Shown here: positions 17,784 through 35,101 of the stretch, in pieces | Position numbering within the stretch: the stretch's first letter is position 1 | Layout: every line of letters begins with the position of its first letter | DNA from: JACDAN01 sp963801855 | GTDB taxonomy: Bacteria; Actinomycetota; Thermoleophilia; Gaiellales; Gaiellaceae | Direction of reading: 5' to 3' | DNA length: 64,000 nt | NCBI GenBank assembly: GCA_963801855.1 | Contig: CAWDGK010000001.1 | Location: 124,001-188,000 of the forward strand | Made by a program: the position numbers and the translations under genes | The notes under the pieces: generated by a model | What the model saw: only the letters and a program-made list of their open reading frames with translations | Database searches by the model: none | Told to the model about the DNA's origin: nothing

Positions 17784-18555
17784 ATGCACAGATCTGACAA
17801 GGAACGCCTGGTCGCCGAGCTGACCGAACGGCTCAAGACCACCCAGACGCTGATCGTCGCGGACTACCGCGGCCTGACGGTGACCGACATCGACAAGCTG
17901 CGAGGCGAGCTGCTGGAGCACGGCGCCCGCTTCCAGGTCGTCAAGAACACGCTGACACGCCGGGCGGCGCAGGAGGCCGGGGCCGATGCCCTGCTTGCGT
18001 TGCTCGACGGCCCGACCGCGATCGCCTTCCTGGAGACGGACGGTGATCCTGTCGCCGTCGCCAAGGCGCTCAGCACTGCGGCACGGGACACGAAGGTGCT
18101 GCAGATCCGGGGAGGCATCCTCGAGGGCACGACGATCGGGGAGGACGAGATCAAGAATCTCGCGACCCTGCCGCCCGCCGACGTCCTGCGAGCCCAGGTC
18201 GTGAGTGCCGTCGCCGGGCCGCTGATGATGGTCGTCGGCCTGTTCGCCGCTCCGCTCCGCGATCTCGTGAACGTCCTGGACGCTCGCATCAAGCAGCTCG
18301 AAGAGCAAGGCGAGGCCGTACCGGAGCCGCAGCCCGAGCCCGAGCCTCAGGCCGCTGCCGAGGAACCGGCTGCGGAGGAACCGGCTGCGGAGGAACCGGC
18401 GCGAGGAACCGGCTGCGGAGGAACCGGCCGCCGAGGAACCGGCCGCCGAGAACGAAGAGGCTCCTGCCGAGGAAGTCAGTCCGGAAGCGCCCGCGGCCGA
18501 AGCGAGCGAGCCGGAGGCCCCCGAAGAAACCACCGAAAAAGCACAGGAGGAATAG
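17784..18555 (+). CDS. rplJ: 50S ribosomal protein L10; frame break in its repetitive tail
   Basis: L10 anchors the L12 dimers on the ribosomal stalk. ATG 17784 follows a near-perfect ribosome-binding site. The core (KERLVAELTERL, TLIVADYRGLTV, RFQVVKNTLTRRA) is normal to about residue 175, then comes a tail of repeated EEPAA units. In the window the frame shifts near 18401 into Gly/Arg codons and runs on through rplL. In the +1 frame the acidic tail resumes (EEPAAENEEAPAEEV) and stops at TAG 18553-18555, two bases before the rplL ATG. A one-base insertion in the repeat explains it. The span is one base over a multiple of three. Confidence 0.92.
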
Positions 18556-18557
18556 GC

Positions 18558-18944
18558 ATGGCCAAGGTAGACACCGACAAGGTCGTCGAGCAGCTGGGCG
18601 GGATGACCGTCCTCGAGCTCGTCGAGCTGAAGAACAAGCTGGAGGAGGAGTGGGGCGTCACCGCCGCGGCTCCGATGGCGATGGCGGCGCCGGCGGCGGC
18701 TGGCGGCGGCGACGGCGCAGCAGCCGAGGAGAAGACGGAGTTCGACGTCATGCTGACCGCAGCCGGCGGCCAGAAGATCCAGGTGATCAAGGTCGTCCGA
18801 GCCGTGACGGGCCTTGGGCTCAAAGAGGCGAAGGATCTGGTCGACGGTGCCCCTGCCGCGGTCAAGGAGGGCGTGCCCCAGGACGAGGCCGACACGATCA
18901 AGGGCCAGCTCGAGGAAGCCGGCGCCACGGTCGAGATCAAGTAG
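18558..18944 (+). CDS. rplL: 50S ribosomal protein L7/L12
   Basis: A 128-residue stalk protein that recruits translation factors. ATG 18558; the site AGGAGG at 18546-18551 lies in the end of rplJ. N-terminal dimerisation segment TVLELVELKNKLEEEWGVTA, Ala-rich hinge (AAPMAMAAPAAAGGG), and C-terminal domain with FDVMLTAAGGQKIQVIKVVR and GLGLKEAKDLVDGAP. A continuous 427-residue frame with rplJ is an effect of the break described there. Confidence 0.97.
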   Translation: MAKVDTDKVVEQLGGMTVLELVELKNKLEEEWGVTAAAPMAMAAPAAAGGGDGAAAEEKTEFDVMLTAAGGQKIQVIKVVRAVTGLGLKEAKDLVDGAPAAVKEGVPQDEADTIKGQLEEAGATVEIK

Positions 18945-18970
18945 CCCCAGCTCGGCTGGAAGTGCGAAGG

Positions 18971-18989
18971 GGCCGCCCGACAGGCGGCC
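18971..18989 (+). terminator. hairpin after rplL
   Basis: GGCCGCC, loop CGACA, GGCGGCC, followed by TCTGCGTTCTC. A 7-base GC-only stem just after the rplL stop with only a weak T-rich tail; a plausible terminator or processing hairpin for the rplJL transcript. Confidence 0.5.
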
Positions 18990-19109
18990 TCTGCGTTCTC
19001 ACCAGCCGCCAAGCGCGGGGATCGGACTATTTAAGGAGTCTGTAAGGCCTGGCGGGCGTCACTCGTCCGAGGCTCGCTGCGCCTGGCCGGGGCTGCCGAA
19101 GGACACGGC

Positions 19110-19532
19110 ATGCGATTCCGACACGTACTCCTCATGCTCCTCGTCGCTGCGCTCGCCGTCACGGCCGGCGCGGCGGCTGGTGACCGCCCGGGCAAGCCGG
19201 AGAAGAACCGGCCCGACCGCTCGGCACCCTGCCGGCACAAGAACGTCCTCCTCAAGGGCTCATTCATGGAAGCCGGCGCTGACTCGTTCACGATGAACGT
19301 CCTCAAGGGCAACCGCGGGGGCCGCAAGCTCAAGGGCGAGCAGACCGTCACGGTCGACGCCAAGACGAAGATGCGACGCAAGGGCAAGGAAGGCAAGGCC
19401 GCCCTCGCCGATCTCGTCAAGGACGACCGCCTGCTCGTGCTCGCCCGCTGCAAGCCGGGCGAGACCGCCGGAAGCTTCATGCTGCTCGCGCGCTTCGTGC
19501 AGGCGCGGCCGACGAAGCCCGCCGGCTCCTAG
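19110..19532 (+). CDS. secreted hypothetical protein
   Basis: A 140-residue protein from ATG 19110. Residues 1-24 form a signal peptide (RHVLLMLLVAALAVTAGAAAG). The mature part is small and very basic; it contains VLLKGSFMEAG, FTMNVLKGNRGG, VTVDAKTKMRRKGK and DLVKDDRLLVLARCKPGE, which reads like a single OB- or beta-barrel-type domain as in DUF5666-like exported proteins, though that assignment is tentative. Two Cys may pair. It stands alone between rplL and a convergent collagen-like gene, ending in a strong shared terminator. Confidence 0.7.
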   Translation: MRFRHVLLMLLVAALAVTAGAAAGDRPGKPEKNRPDRSAPCRHKNVLLKGSFMEAGADSFTMNVLKGNRGGRKLKGEQTVTVDAKTKMRRKGKEGKAALADLVKDDRLLVLARCKPGETAGSFMLLARFVQARPTKPAGS

Positions 19533-19545
19533 CCGAGAGACGTAA

Positions 19546-19578
19546 CGAGGGGCCGGACCGCCGGCCCCTCGTTCTTTT
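19546..19578. terminator. strong terminator between convergent genes
   Basis: CGAGGGGCCGG, loop ACCG, CCGGCCCCTCG, then TTCTTTT: an 11-base perfect stem with a T tract, ten bases after the stop of the secreted-protein gene. It lies between that gene and the end of the minus-strand collagen-like gene and may stop transcripts from both sides. Confidence 0.85.
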
Positions 19579-19587
19579 CCCCAGGCG

Positions 19588-20391
19588 CTAGTGCGGCTGC
19601 CAGGCTGAGCCGTCGCAGACGTAGAGCGTGTTGCTCGACGCCTGGTACTGCATCCGGCCGGCTTCGGCCGATGCGTCGCAGTCTGCGCCCGGCGGGGAGC
19701 CGGCGACCACGGGCATTCGCGCATAGCCCGCTGCGTCCTGAGTCACAGGGGTGGCCGCGAGGGAGAGGGTCACGGTGTTTGCGATACCGCCGCCCGTCAG
19801 ACCCGCGCCCGCCACGACGCCGGTGATGTCGCCTCCACTGTTCGTGTCGACGTCTGGCTGGCAGCTCCAGCCGGTGCCGCCCCACTTCCAGACCCCTCCT
19901 GCCGGGCAACCCAGTGATCGCAGCCCGAGTTCGCTGCCCGAGAGCGTGAGCGGTGCAGAGGCGGCCAACTCGACGGCCGGCCCTCGTGGCCCCATCGGGC
20001 CTTCGGGGCCCGTGGCACCTTGGATGCCCGGCTCGCCCTGAATGCCCTGCTCGCCTTGAACGCCCTGCTCGCCCTGTCCTCCTGCTGGGCCCTGCGGCCC
20101 CGCCGGCCCGATAGGCCCTGCTGGCCCGATAGGCCCTGCCGGCCCGATAGGCCCGGTGGGCCCGGCGGGCCCCTCCGGCCCGACCGGCCCCTGCGGCCCG
20201 ATCGGTCCCTGGGGGCCGGGTGGGCCCACCCGGCCCGGCACGCCCTGCGGACCGCGCGGGCCGCGTTTGCTCTTCGCGAGCGGGGATTTGGCGCGCTCGA
20301 ATGCAACTGCATCGTTGGTCTGACCCGGTGCTGCCGCGGTGAGCACCAGGGTGAAGGCCGCCGCAGTGGCCATAACGGCTAGCGACCTCAT
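19588..20391 (-). CDS. secreted collagen-like (Gly-X-Y repeat) protein
   Basis: A 267-residue exported protein. Signal peptide at residues 1-24 (TAAAFTLVLTAAAPGQ), a short linker, then about 32 uninterrupted Gly-X-Y triplets (residues ~44-139) rich in GPI/GPA/GPQ and later GEQ/GIQ, the signature of bacterial collagen-like trimers. The C-terminal ~125 residues contain GDITGVVAGAGLTGGG, a motif seen after collagen or tail-fibre stalks, and three or four Cys. No sortase or anchoring motif is visible. It lies on the opposite strand between rplL and rpoB and is an unusual guest in that locus. Surface adhesion or matrix role is inference. Confidence 0.85.
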   Translation of the reverse strand: MRSLAVMATAAAFTLVLTAAAPGQTNDAVAFERAKSPLAKSKRGPRGPQGVPGRVGPPGPQGPIGPQGPVGPEGPAGPTGPIGPAGPIGPAGPIGPAGPQGPAGGQGEQGVQGEQGIQGEPGIQGATGPEGPMGPRGPAVELAASAPLTLSGSELGLRSLGCPAGGVWKWGGTGWSCQPDVDTNSGGDITGVVAGAGLTGGGIANTVTLSLAATPVTQDAAGYARMPVVAGSPPGADCDASAEAGRMQYQASSNTLYVCDGSAWQPH

Positions 20392-20480
20392 GTTGTCTTC
20401 CCTTCGACTGGGGAACTAACGGCCCTGTGATTGTTCCACTTTGCGAGGAAAAACTCCAGCGGCGCAGCCTCGAGGCGTGG

Positions 20481-20489
20481 TGCTACACT
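20481..20489 (+). promoter_or_regulatory. candidate rpoB promoter (extended -10)
   Basis: TGC followed by TACACT (20484-20489): a TGN-extended -10 hexamer about 135 bases upstream of the rpoB start. No good -35 is seen. The same TGCTAC core occurs before rpsL and infA. Confidence 0.45.
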
Positions 20490-20623
20490 CGCCCAACTGC
20501 GCCAAGGGGCTGTCCGCCCTTGCGCAGGCTTGTCCTCGTTCGGTAAGCTGGCCGGTTCCGGCCGTTAGCAGACCGCCTGCAGTTCCCCAGACTTCACGCC
20601 GTTTTCCAAGGGAGGCTCCACAC

Positions 20624-24247
<3,624 letters not shown>

Positions 24248-24302
24248 CTGTTTTGCGGTGTCGGACTTCGGTCTGGCCCCGCGTCTTCAGAGAAGGAGCG
24301 CT

Positions 24303-28895
<4,593 letters not shown>

Positions 28896-28917
28896 GCCTC
28901 ACTCGAGACTCGTGACC

Positions 28918-28941
28918 GACGGGCGCCGAAAGGCGCCCGTC
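28918..28941. terminator. terminator after rpoC
   Basis: GACGGGCGCC, loop GAAA, GGCGCCCGTC, then GTCTATCC. A 10-base perfect GC-rich stem with a GNRA loop, 23 bases after the rpoC stop. No long T tract, but strength of the stem and position suggest it ends the rpoBC transcript. Confidence 0.7.
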
Positions 28942-29031
28942 GTCTATCCGCCCTCGGCGGAACCGGCTTGCCGGTTGCGCCCTGGAGATCTCCGACCATT
29001 CGCCACGGCTCAGGCCCGGCAACCGCGCCGC

Positions 29032-29112
29032 GCGCCGCGAGAGCGGCGCCCGGCTTCCGAGAGGTCGGAGAAAGTCGCAAGACTTTCTCCGAAAGCGAGC
29101 CGCGAAGCGGCT
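29032..29112. repeat. array of three hairpins between rpoC and the GGDEF gene
   Basis: Three perfect inverted repeats in 81 bases: GCGCCGC-GAGA-GCGGCGC (29032-29049), CGGAGAAAGTC-GCAA-GACTTTCTCCG (29066-29091) and AGCCGC-GAA-GCGGCT (29098-29112). The first two have GNRA loops when read on the plus strand. The last overlaps the stop codon of the minus-strand GGDEF gene. They may act as a bidirectional terminator cluster or as a structured RNA. Confidence 0.6.
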
Positions 29113-30319
29113 ACGCGAGCGGGCCGATGGCGCGCCCGCCGGTCCCGGTAGCCGCGCCGCCGCCGCCGTTCGGGTCGGGCGGGGAGGAGGCTGCGACGAC
29201 CTCGGCCTTTCCGCCCTCCTTTGCCTGGTAGAGCGCATCGTCGGACCGCTTGAAGAAGGTGGCGCCGTCGTCCTCCGGACGCAGGTCTGCCGCGCCGGCG
29301 GAGAGGCTGAGGAGGCCGATGTCGCCGATCGGGCGTGAGGCAACGGCCTGCTGCATGCGCCGAGAGAGCTGCTCGGCGTCGGCGAGCGTGGACTCCGGGA
29401 GGATGATCCCGAACTCGTCCCCGCCGACGCGGCACGCGATGTCCGCCGAGCGGACGACCGAACGCACCCGCTCGGCCACCTCGGCGAGTACGGCGTCGCC
29501 GGCCAGATGCCCGATGCGGTCGTTGATCGCCTTGAAATCGTCGAGGTCGAACACCACGAGGGCGAGCCGGCGTCCATAACGGTGCGCTCGCGCAACTTCC
29601 CGCCCCAGCGTCTCGTGGAAGAACCGGCGGTTGTGGAGCCCGGTCAGTGCGTCGAGATCTGCGAGCTGCCGCGCTTCTCGGAACCGACGCGCATTGTCGA
29701 TCGCGGGGCCGGCCCGCTCTGCGAGCTCCTCGAGAGTCTGGCGATCGGGGTCGGCAAATGCGTGAACCGCCGAGCGGCTGAAGACGGACATGAAGCCGGC
29801 CGGCCCGCTCTCACCGGGGATCGGGACCGCAAGCCCGTGCCGGATCAGCTCGCCGTCGTCGATCTCGGCGCCGACGGGATACTCGTAGGAGATGGTCATC
29901 GACCGCGCTTCGCGGCCGTCGGGCGGCCCCGCGACCGCCTGGCGCTCAGCTTCCTCCGCCGACAGGCCGACGGTTGCGACGATCGGCTTGCCGCCCGCGG
30001 GGCCGGGAAGGGTCACGAGGGCGGCGTCCACGCCGTGGATCGCCCCGGCCGCCTCCAGCACGCGGGTCAAGACCTCATCGAGGTCGATCGAGCCGCCGAG
30101 CTCGCCGATGATCCGGCCGCGGCGCTCGTCCTCGCTTGTGCGGTCGAATGCCGTGTGCAACTCCTTCACCATGCCGTCCATGCGGGTCGAGAGCTCTTGC
30201 ATCACGCGCTCGAAGCGTTTGTCGGCCGCCCGCCGCTCACGCAGCAGGATGGCGAGGAAGAGGAGTGCGAGCAGGGCAAGCACGCCTCCGAAAATGGCCC
30301 AGCCAAGGGCGTCGCTCAC
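29111..30319 (-). CDS. membrane-anchored GAF-GGDEF diguanylate cyclase
   Basis: A 402-residue enzyme expected to make cyclic di-GMP from two GTP. One N-terminal membrane helix (residues ~5-27), a coiled-coil segment (~30-65), a GAF-like sensory domain (~70-215), then a GGDEF domain beginning DLDALTGLHNRRFF with intact catalytic GGDEF at 299-303. The allosteric inhibition site RxxD is present as RSAD at 290-293, exactly five residues before it. The last ~30 residues are Gly/Ala/Pro-rich. It sits alone on the minus strand between rpoC and rpsL and is divergent from the ribosomal operon. Confidence 0.93.
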   Translation of the reverse strand: MSDALGWAIFGGVLALLALLFLAILLRERRAADKRFERVMQELSTRMDGMVKELHTAFDRTSEDERRGRIIGELGGSIDLDEVLTRVLEAAGAIHGVDAALVTLPGPAGGKPIVATVGLSAEEAERQAVAGPPDGREARSMTISYEYPVGAEIDDGELIRHGLAVPIPGESGPAGFMSVFSRSAVHAFADPDRQTLEELAERAGPAIDNARRFREARQLADLDALTGLHNRRFFHETLGREVARAHRYGRRLALVVFDLDDFKAINDRIGHLAGDAVLAEVAERVRSVVRSADIACRVGGDEFGIILPESTLADAEQLSRRMQQAVASRPIGDIGLLSLSAGAADLRPEDDGATFFKRSDDALYQAKEGGKAEVVAASSPPDPNGGGGAATGTGGRAIGPLA

Positions 30320-30512
30320 GAGAGCACGCCCGTTTCAGTCGTTTTTTCTGTTCCCATCCCTCTCTCAGGCCGCCGCACTTGCCTGATCCCGGCCTACGCT
30401 CACTGTAATTGCCTTTGGGCGATCACGCTATGGGCTGAAACGAATAAACCCTCCGGACGGATAGGGGCAGTTTTTGCCCATTTCATGCGTTTGAAACGCC
30501 CCTCAGGCGTGT

Positions 30513-30540
30513 TTGACGCCCCTCCCAGGCTTGCTACCAT
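30513..30540 (+). promoter_or_regulatory. candidate promoter of the rpsL operon
   Basis: TTGACG (30513-30518), a 16-base spacer and TACCAT (30535-30540), preceded by TGC so also an extended -10. Start would be about 65 bases before rpsL. The area just upstream has an inverted repeat GCGTTT-G-AAACGC and tandem CGCCCCTC units. This is the best-looking promoter in the window. Confidence 0.65.
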
Positions 30541-30612
30541 GCCCCGGCTGGTTGGCAGGGGCTCCATGCCCGGCCAACCTTTGTCCTGTCAGGAAGTCCG
30601 CAGAGGGAGTCA

Positions 30613-30984
30613 GTGCCCACCGTCAATCAGCTTGTGCGCAAGGGTCGGGTCAAGCCCAAGTCCAAGACCAAGACCCCTGCTCTTCGCGGCGCCCCGCAGA
30701 AGCGAGGCGTGTGCACGCGCGTGTACACGACCACGCCCAAGAAGCCGAACTCGGCTCTGCGCAAGGTCGCCCGCGTCCGGCTGACGAACGGGATGGAAGT
30801 GACGACATACATCCCCGGTGAGGGACACAACCTGCAGGAGCACTCCGTCGTCCTGATCCGCGGCGGCAGGGTGAAGGACCTCCCGGGCATCCGGTACAAG
30901 GTCATCCGCGCGGCCCTCGACACGGCCGGCGTCTCCGATCGCAAGCAAGGGCGGTCGAAGTACGGCGCCAAGAAGGGCAGCTAA
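30613..30984 (+). CDS. rpsL: 30S ribosomal protein S12
   Basis: A 123-residue protein of the decoding centre. GTG 30613 with AGAGGGAG upstream. The two loops that set accuracy and streptomycin response are of the ordinary type (TTPKKPNSALRK and YIPGEGHNLQEHS), with no known resistance substitution visible. It begins the str operon after a promoter region and overlaps rpsG by one base (TAATG). Confidence 0.98.
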   Translation: MPTVNQLVRKGRVKPKSKTKTPALRGAPQKRGVCTRVYTTTPKKPNSALRKVARVRLTNGMEVTTYIPGEGHNLQEHSVVLIRGGRVKDLPGIRYKVIRAALDTAGVSDRKQGRSKYGAKKGS

Positions 30985-31454
30985 TGCCCCGCCGTGCCGA
31001 AGTGCCCGTTCGTCCGCTTTCGCCTGACCCTGTCTACAGCTCGCCCCTCGTCGCCCAGGTGATCAACAAGGTCATGAACGACGGGAAGAAGGGCATCGCC
31101 GAGAAGATCGTCTACGACGCGCTCGCGATCGCAGCCGAGCGCTCAGGCAAGCCGCCCGTCGAGGTGCTCGACGCTGCGGTCAAGTCGGTCACGCCGGTGC
31201 TCGAGACCCGCTCACGCCGGGTCGGAGGCGCCAACTATCAGGTCCCCGTCGAGGTTCCGGCCCGGCGCGCCCGGACGCTCGCGATCCGCTGGATCGTGAC
31301 CTTCGCGCGCGACCGGCGCGAAAAAGGCATGGCAGCGAAGCTCGCAGGCGAGATCATGGACGCGCTCGAGCAGCAGGGCGGTGCCTTCAAGCGCAAGGAC
31401 GACCTCTACCGAATGGCGCAGGCCAACAAGGCCTTCGCGCATTACAGGTGGTAA
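30984..31454 (+). CDS. rpsG: 30S ribosomal protein S7
   Basis: A 156-residue primary 16S rRNA-binding protein that nucleates the head of the small subunit. ATG 30984 overlaps the rpsL stop. Segments PVYSSPLVAQVINKVMNDGKK, TRSRRVGGANYQVPVEV and the ending QANKAFAHYRW are all standard. Second gene of the str operon. Confidence 0.98.
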   Translation: MPRRAEVPVRPLSPDPVYSSPLVAQVINKVMNDGKKGIAEKIVYDALAIAAERSGKPPVEVLDAAVKSVTPVLETRSRRVGGANYQVPVEVPARRARTLAIRWIVTFARDRREKGMAAKLAGEIMDALEQQGGAFKRKDDLYRMAQANKAFAHYRW

Positions 31455-31456
31455 GC

Positions 31457-33550
31457 ATGGCCGCGCCGGCAACCAAGGCTCCCGCGGGTCTCGAGAAGAC
31501 CCGGAACATCGGGATCATGGCCCACATCGACGCGGGCAAGACGACGACGACCGAGCGGATCCTTTACTACACCGGCCGCATCCACAAGACGGGCGAGGTG
31601 CACGAGGGCGCGGCGACCATGGACTGGATGGCCCAGGAGCAGGAGCGGGGCATCACGATCACGTCGGCTGCGACGACGGCGTTTTGGCGCGATTTTCGTA
31701 TCAACATCATCGATACGCCCGGGCACGTGGACTTCACGGTCGAGGTGGAGCGAAGCCTGCGCGTGCTCGACGGCGCGATCGCCGTCTTCGACGGTGTCGC
31801 CGGTGTCGAGCCGCAGTCGGAGACCGTCTGGCGCCAGGCCGACCGCTACGAGGTTCCGCGCATCGCCTTCATCAACAAGATGGACCGCACGGGCGCAGAC
31901 TTCTTCGCCTCGGTCCAGTCCATCGTCGACCGCCTCGGCGCCAACCCGGTGCCGGTGCAGCTCCCGATCGGCCAGGAGGAGCACTTCCGCGGCATCGTCG
32001 ACCTGATCGAGATGCGCGCCGTGATCTGGAACGACGACCTCGGCACGAACATGGAGATCACCGAGATCCCGGCCGAGCTCGTGGAGCAGGCGAACGAGTA
32101 CCACCACCAGCTCATCGACTCGGTCGCAGACCACGACGAAGAGCTCATGCAGGCCTATCTCGAGGACGAGAGCGTCGTCACGCCCGAGATGCTCCGTCGC
32201 GCTCTGCGTGCCGCGACCCTCGACACCTCTGTCACCCCTGTGCTTCTGGGCTCGGCCTTCAAGAACAAGGGGGTTCAGCCCCTCCTCGACGGCGTCATCG
32301 ACTTCCTGCCCAGCCCGCTCGACGTGCCGCCGATCCACGGGCTCGATCCGCGCACGGACCACGAGCTCTCGCGCCGCCCGGCGCTCGACGAGCCGTTCTC
32401 GGCGCTCGCCTTCAAGGTCATGTCCGACCCGTTCGTCGGGAAGTTGACCTACATCCGGGTCTACTCGGGACAGGTCAACTCCGGCGACCGCGTCATCAAC
32501 ACGTCGAACAACAAGACCGAGCGGATCGGCCGCATCCTCCAGATGCACGCGAATCACCGGGAGGAGCGCCAGACGATCGGCGCCGGCGAGATCGCGGCCA
32601 TCGTCGGGTTGAAGCAGACCACGACGGGTGAGACGCTCGCGATCGACACCGCTCCGATCCTGCTCGAGTCGATGATCTTCCCGGAGCCGGTGATCTCGGT
32701 TGCCGTCGAGCCGAAGACGAAGGGCGACCAGGACAAGCTCGCGACCGCGCTCCAGCGGCTTGCCGAGGAGGATCCGACGTTCCGCGTGCGCTCCGACGAG
32801 GAGACCGGGCAGACGCTCATCGCCGGAATGGGCGAGCTGCACCTCGAGATCATCGTCGACCGCCTGACCCGCGAGTTCAACGTCGACGCGAACGTCGGCC
32901 GGCCGCAGGTCGCCTACCGCGAGACGGTGACCAACGCCGTCCAGAAGATTCAGGGCCGGTTCGTCCGGCAGACCGGCGGCCGCGGCCAGTACGGCCACGC
33001 CGTGATCAACCTCGAGCCGTCGGAGCCCGGCGAGGGCTACGAGTTCCTGGACAAGATCGTCGGAGGCAAGATCCCGCGCGAGTACATCCCCGCGGTCGAC
33101 CTCGGGATCCAGGAGGCGATGGAGTCGGGAATTCTCGCCGGCTATCCGGTCGTCGACCTGCGGGTCGAGCTGGTCGACGGCTCGTTCCACGACGTCGACT
33201 CGAGCGAGATGGCGTTCAAGATCGCCGGTTCCATGGCCTTCAAGGAGGCGATGAAGCGGGCGAAGCCCAAGCTCCTCGAGCCGGTGATGGCCGTCGAAGT
33301 CGTGACTCCCGAGGACTACCTCGGCGACGTCATGGGAGACTTGAACTCACGCCGCGGCCGCATCGAGAATCTCGAGCCGAGAGGCAACGCCCAGGTCATC
33401 AAGGCCCGGGTTCCGCTCGCCGCAATGTTCGGTTACGCGACCGACCTGCGCTCGACGACGCAGGGACGGGCGACATTCACCATGCAATTCGAGCGATATG
33501 AGGAAGTCCCTCAGTCGATCGCGAGCGAGATCGTCGACTCGCCAAGTTAA
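31457..33550 (+). CDS. fusA: elongation factor G
   Basis: Translocation GTPase, about 697 residues. ATG 31457 lies five bases after AGGTGG; the GTG at 31448 would overlap the rpsG stop and gives three extra residues only. GTP-binding motifs AHIDAGKTTTTE, DTPGHVDF and NKMDRTGAD are intact, and domains II-V follow with GELHLEIIVDRL and FVRQTGGRGQYGHA. One copy in the window. Confidence 0.98.
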   Translation: MAAPATKAPAGLEKTRNIGIMAHIDAGKTTTTERILYYTGRIHKTGEVHEGAATMDWMAQEQERGITITSAATTAFWRDFRINIIDTPGHVDFTVEVERSLRVLDGAIAVFDGVAGVEPQSETVWRQADRYEVPRIAFINKMDRTGADFFASVQSIVDRLGANPVPVQLPIGQEEHFRGIVDLIEMRAVIWNDDLGTNMEITEIPAELVEQANEYHHQLIDSVADHDEELMQAYLEDESVVTPEMLRRALRAATLDTSVTPVLLGSAFKNKGVQPLLDGVIDFLPSPLDVPPIHGLDPRTDHELSRRPALDEPFSALAFKVMSDPFVGKLTYIRVYSGQVNSGDRVINTSNNKTERIGRILQMHANHREERQTIGAGEIAAIVGLKQTTTGETLAIDTAPILLESMIFPEPVISVAVEPKTKGDQDKLATALQRLAEEDPTFRVRSDEETGQTLIAGMGELHLEIIVDRLTREFNVDANVGRPQVAYRETVTNAVQKIQGRFVRQTGGRGQYGHAVINLEPSEPGEGYEFLDKIVGGKIPREYIPAVDLGIQEAMESGILAGYPVVDLRVELVDGSFHDVDSSEMAFKIAGSMAFKEAMKRAKPKLLEPVMAVEVVTPEDYLGDVMGDLNSRRGRIENLEPRGNAQVIKARVPLAAMFGYATDLRSTTQGRATFTMQFERYEEVPQSIASEIVDSPS

Positions 33551-33567
33551 CGAAGGGAAAGGAACCA

Positions 33568-34755
<1,188 letters not shown>

Positions 34756-34780
34756 CGAGTAGAGGAACGAGGGAGCACCG

Positions 34781-35089
34781 GTGCCGCAGTCGAAAATCCG
34801 AATCCGCCTGAAGGGCTACGACCATCAGGCGCTGGACCGCTCGGCGGCGTCGATCGTCGAGACGGCGACGCGCACCGGCGCAACCATCACCGGGCCGGTG
34901 CCGCTGCCGACGGAGAAGAACGTCTACACCGTGATCCGCAGTCCCTTCAAGGACAAGGACTCGCGGGAGCACTTCGAGATCCGGACGCACAAGCGGTTGA
35001 TCGACATCCACAGCCCGACTCCCAAGACGGTCGACTCGCTGATGCGGCTCGATCTGCCGGCCGGGGTCGACATCGAAATCAAGTTGTAG
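34781..35089 (+). CDS. rpsJ: 30S ribosomal protein S10
   Basis: A 102-residue head protein of the small subunit, also the NusB partner in antitermination (NusE). GTG 34781. KIRIRLKGYDHQALDRSA, GPVPLPTEKNVYTVIRSP and the ending LPAGVDIEIKL are normal. It opens the S10 cluster, continuous from here through rpsQ. Confidence 0.98.
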   Translation: MPQSKIRIRLKGYDHQALDRSAASIVETATRTGATITGPVPLPTEKNVYTVIRSPFKDKDSREHFEIRTHKRLIDIHSPTPKTVDSLMRLDLPAGVDIEIKL

Positions 35090-35101
35090 GGAGAGAGAAC
35101 G

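Noticed and set aside
17784..18944. 427-residue L10-L12 fusion protein
   Set aside because: Continuous only because of a one-base shift in the L10 repeat; separate stop, ribosome-binding site and ATG for L12 are visible.
19980..20270. Regular short repeats suggesting a CRISPR array
   Set aside because: The periodicity is nine bases and codes for Gly-X-Y triplets of a collagen-like protein; no repeat-spacer pattern.
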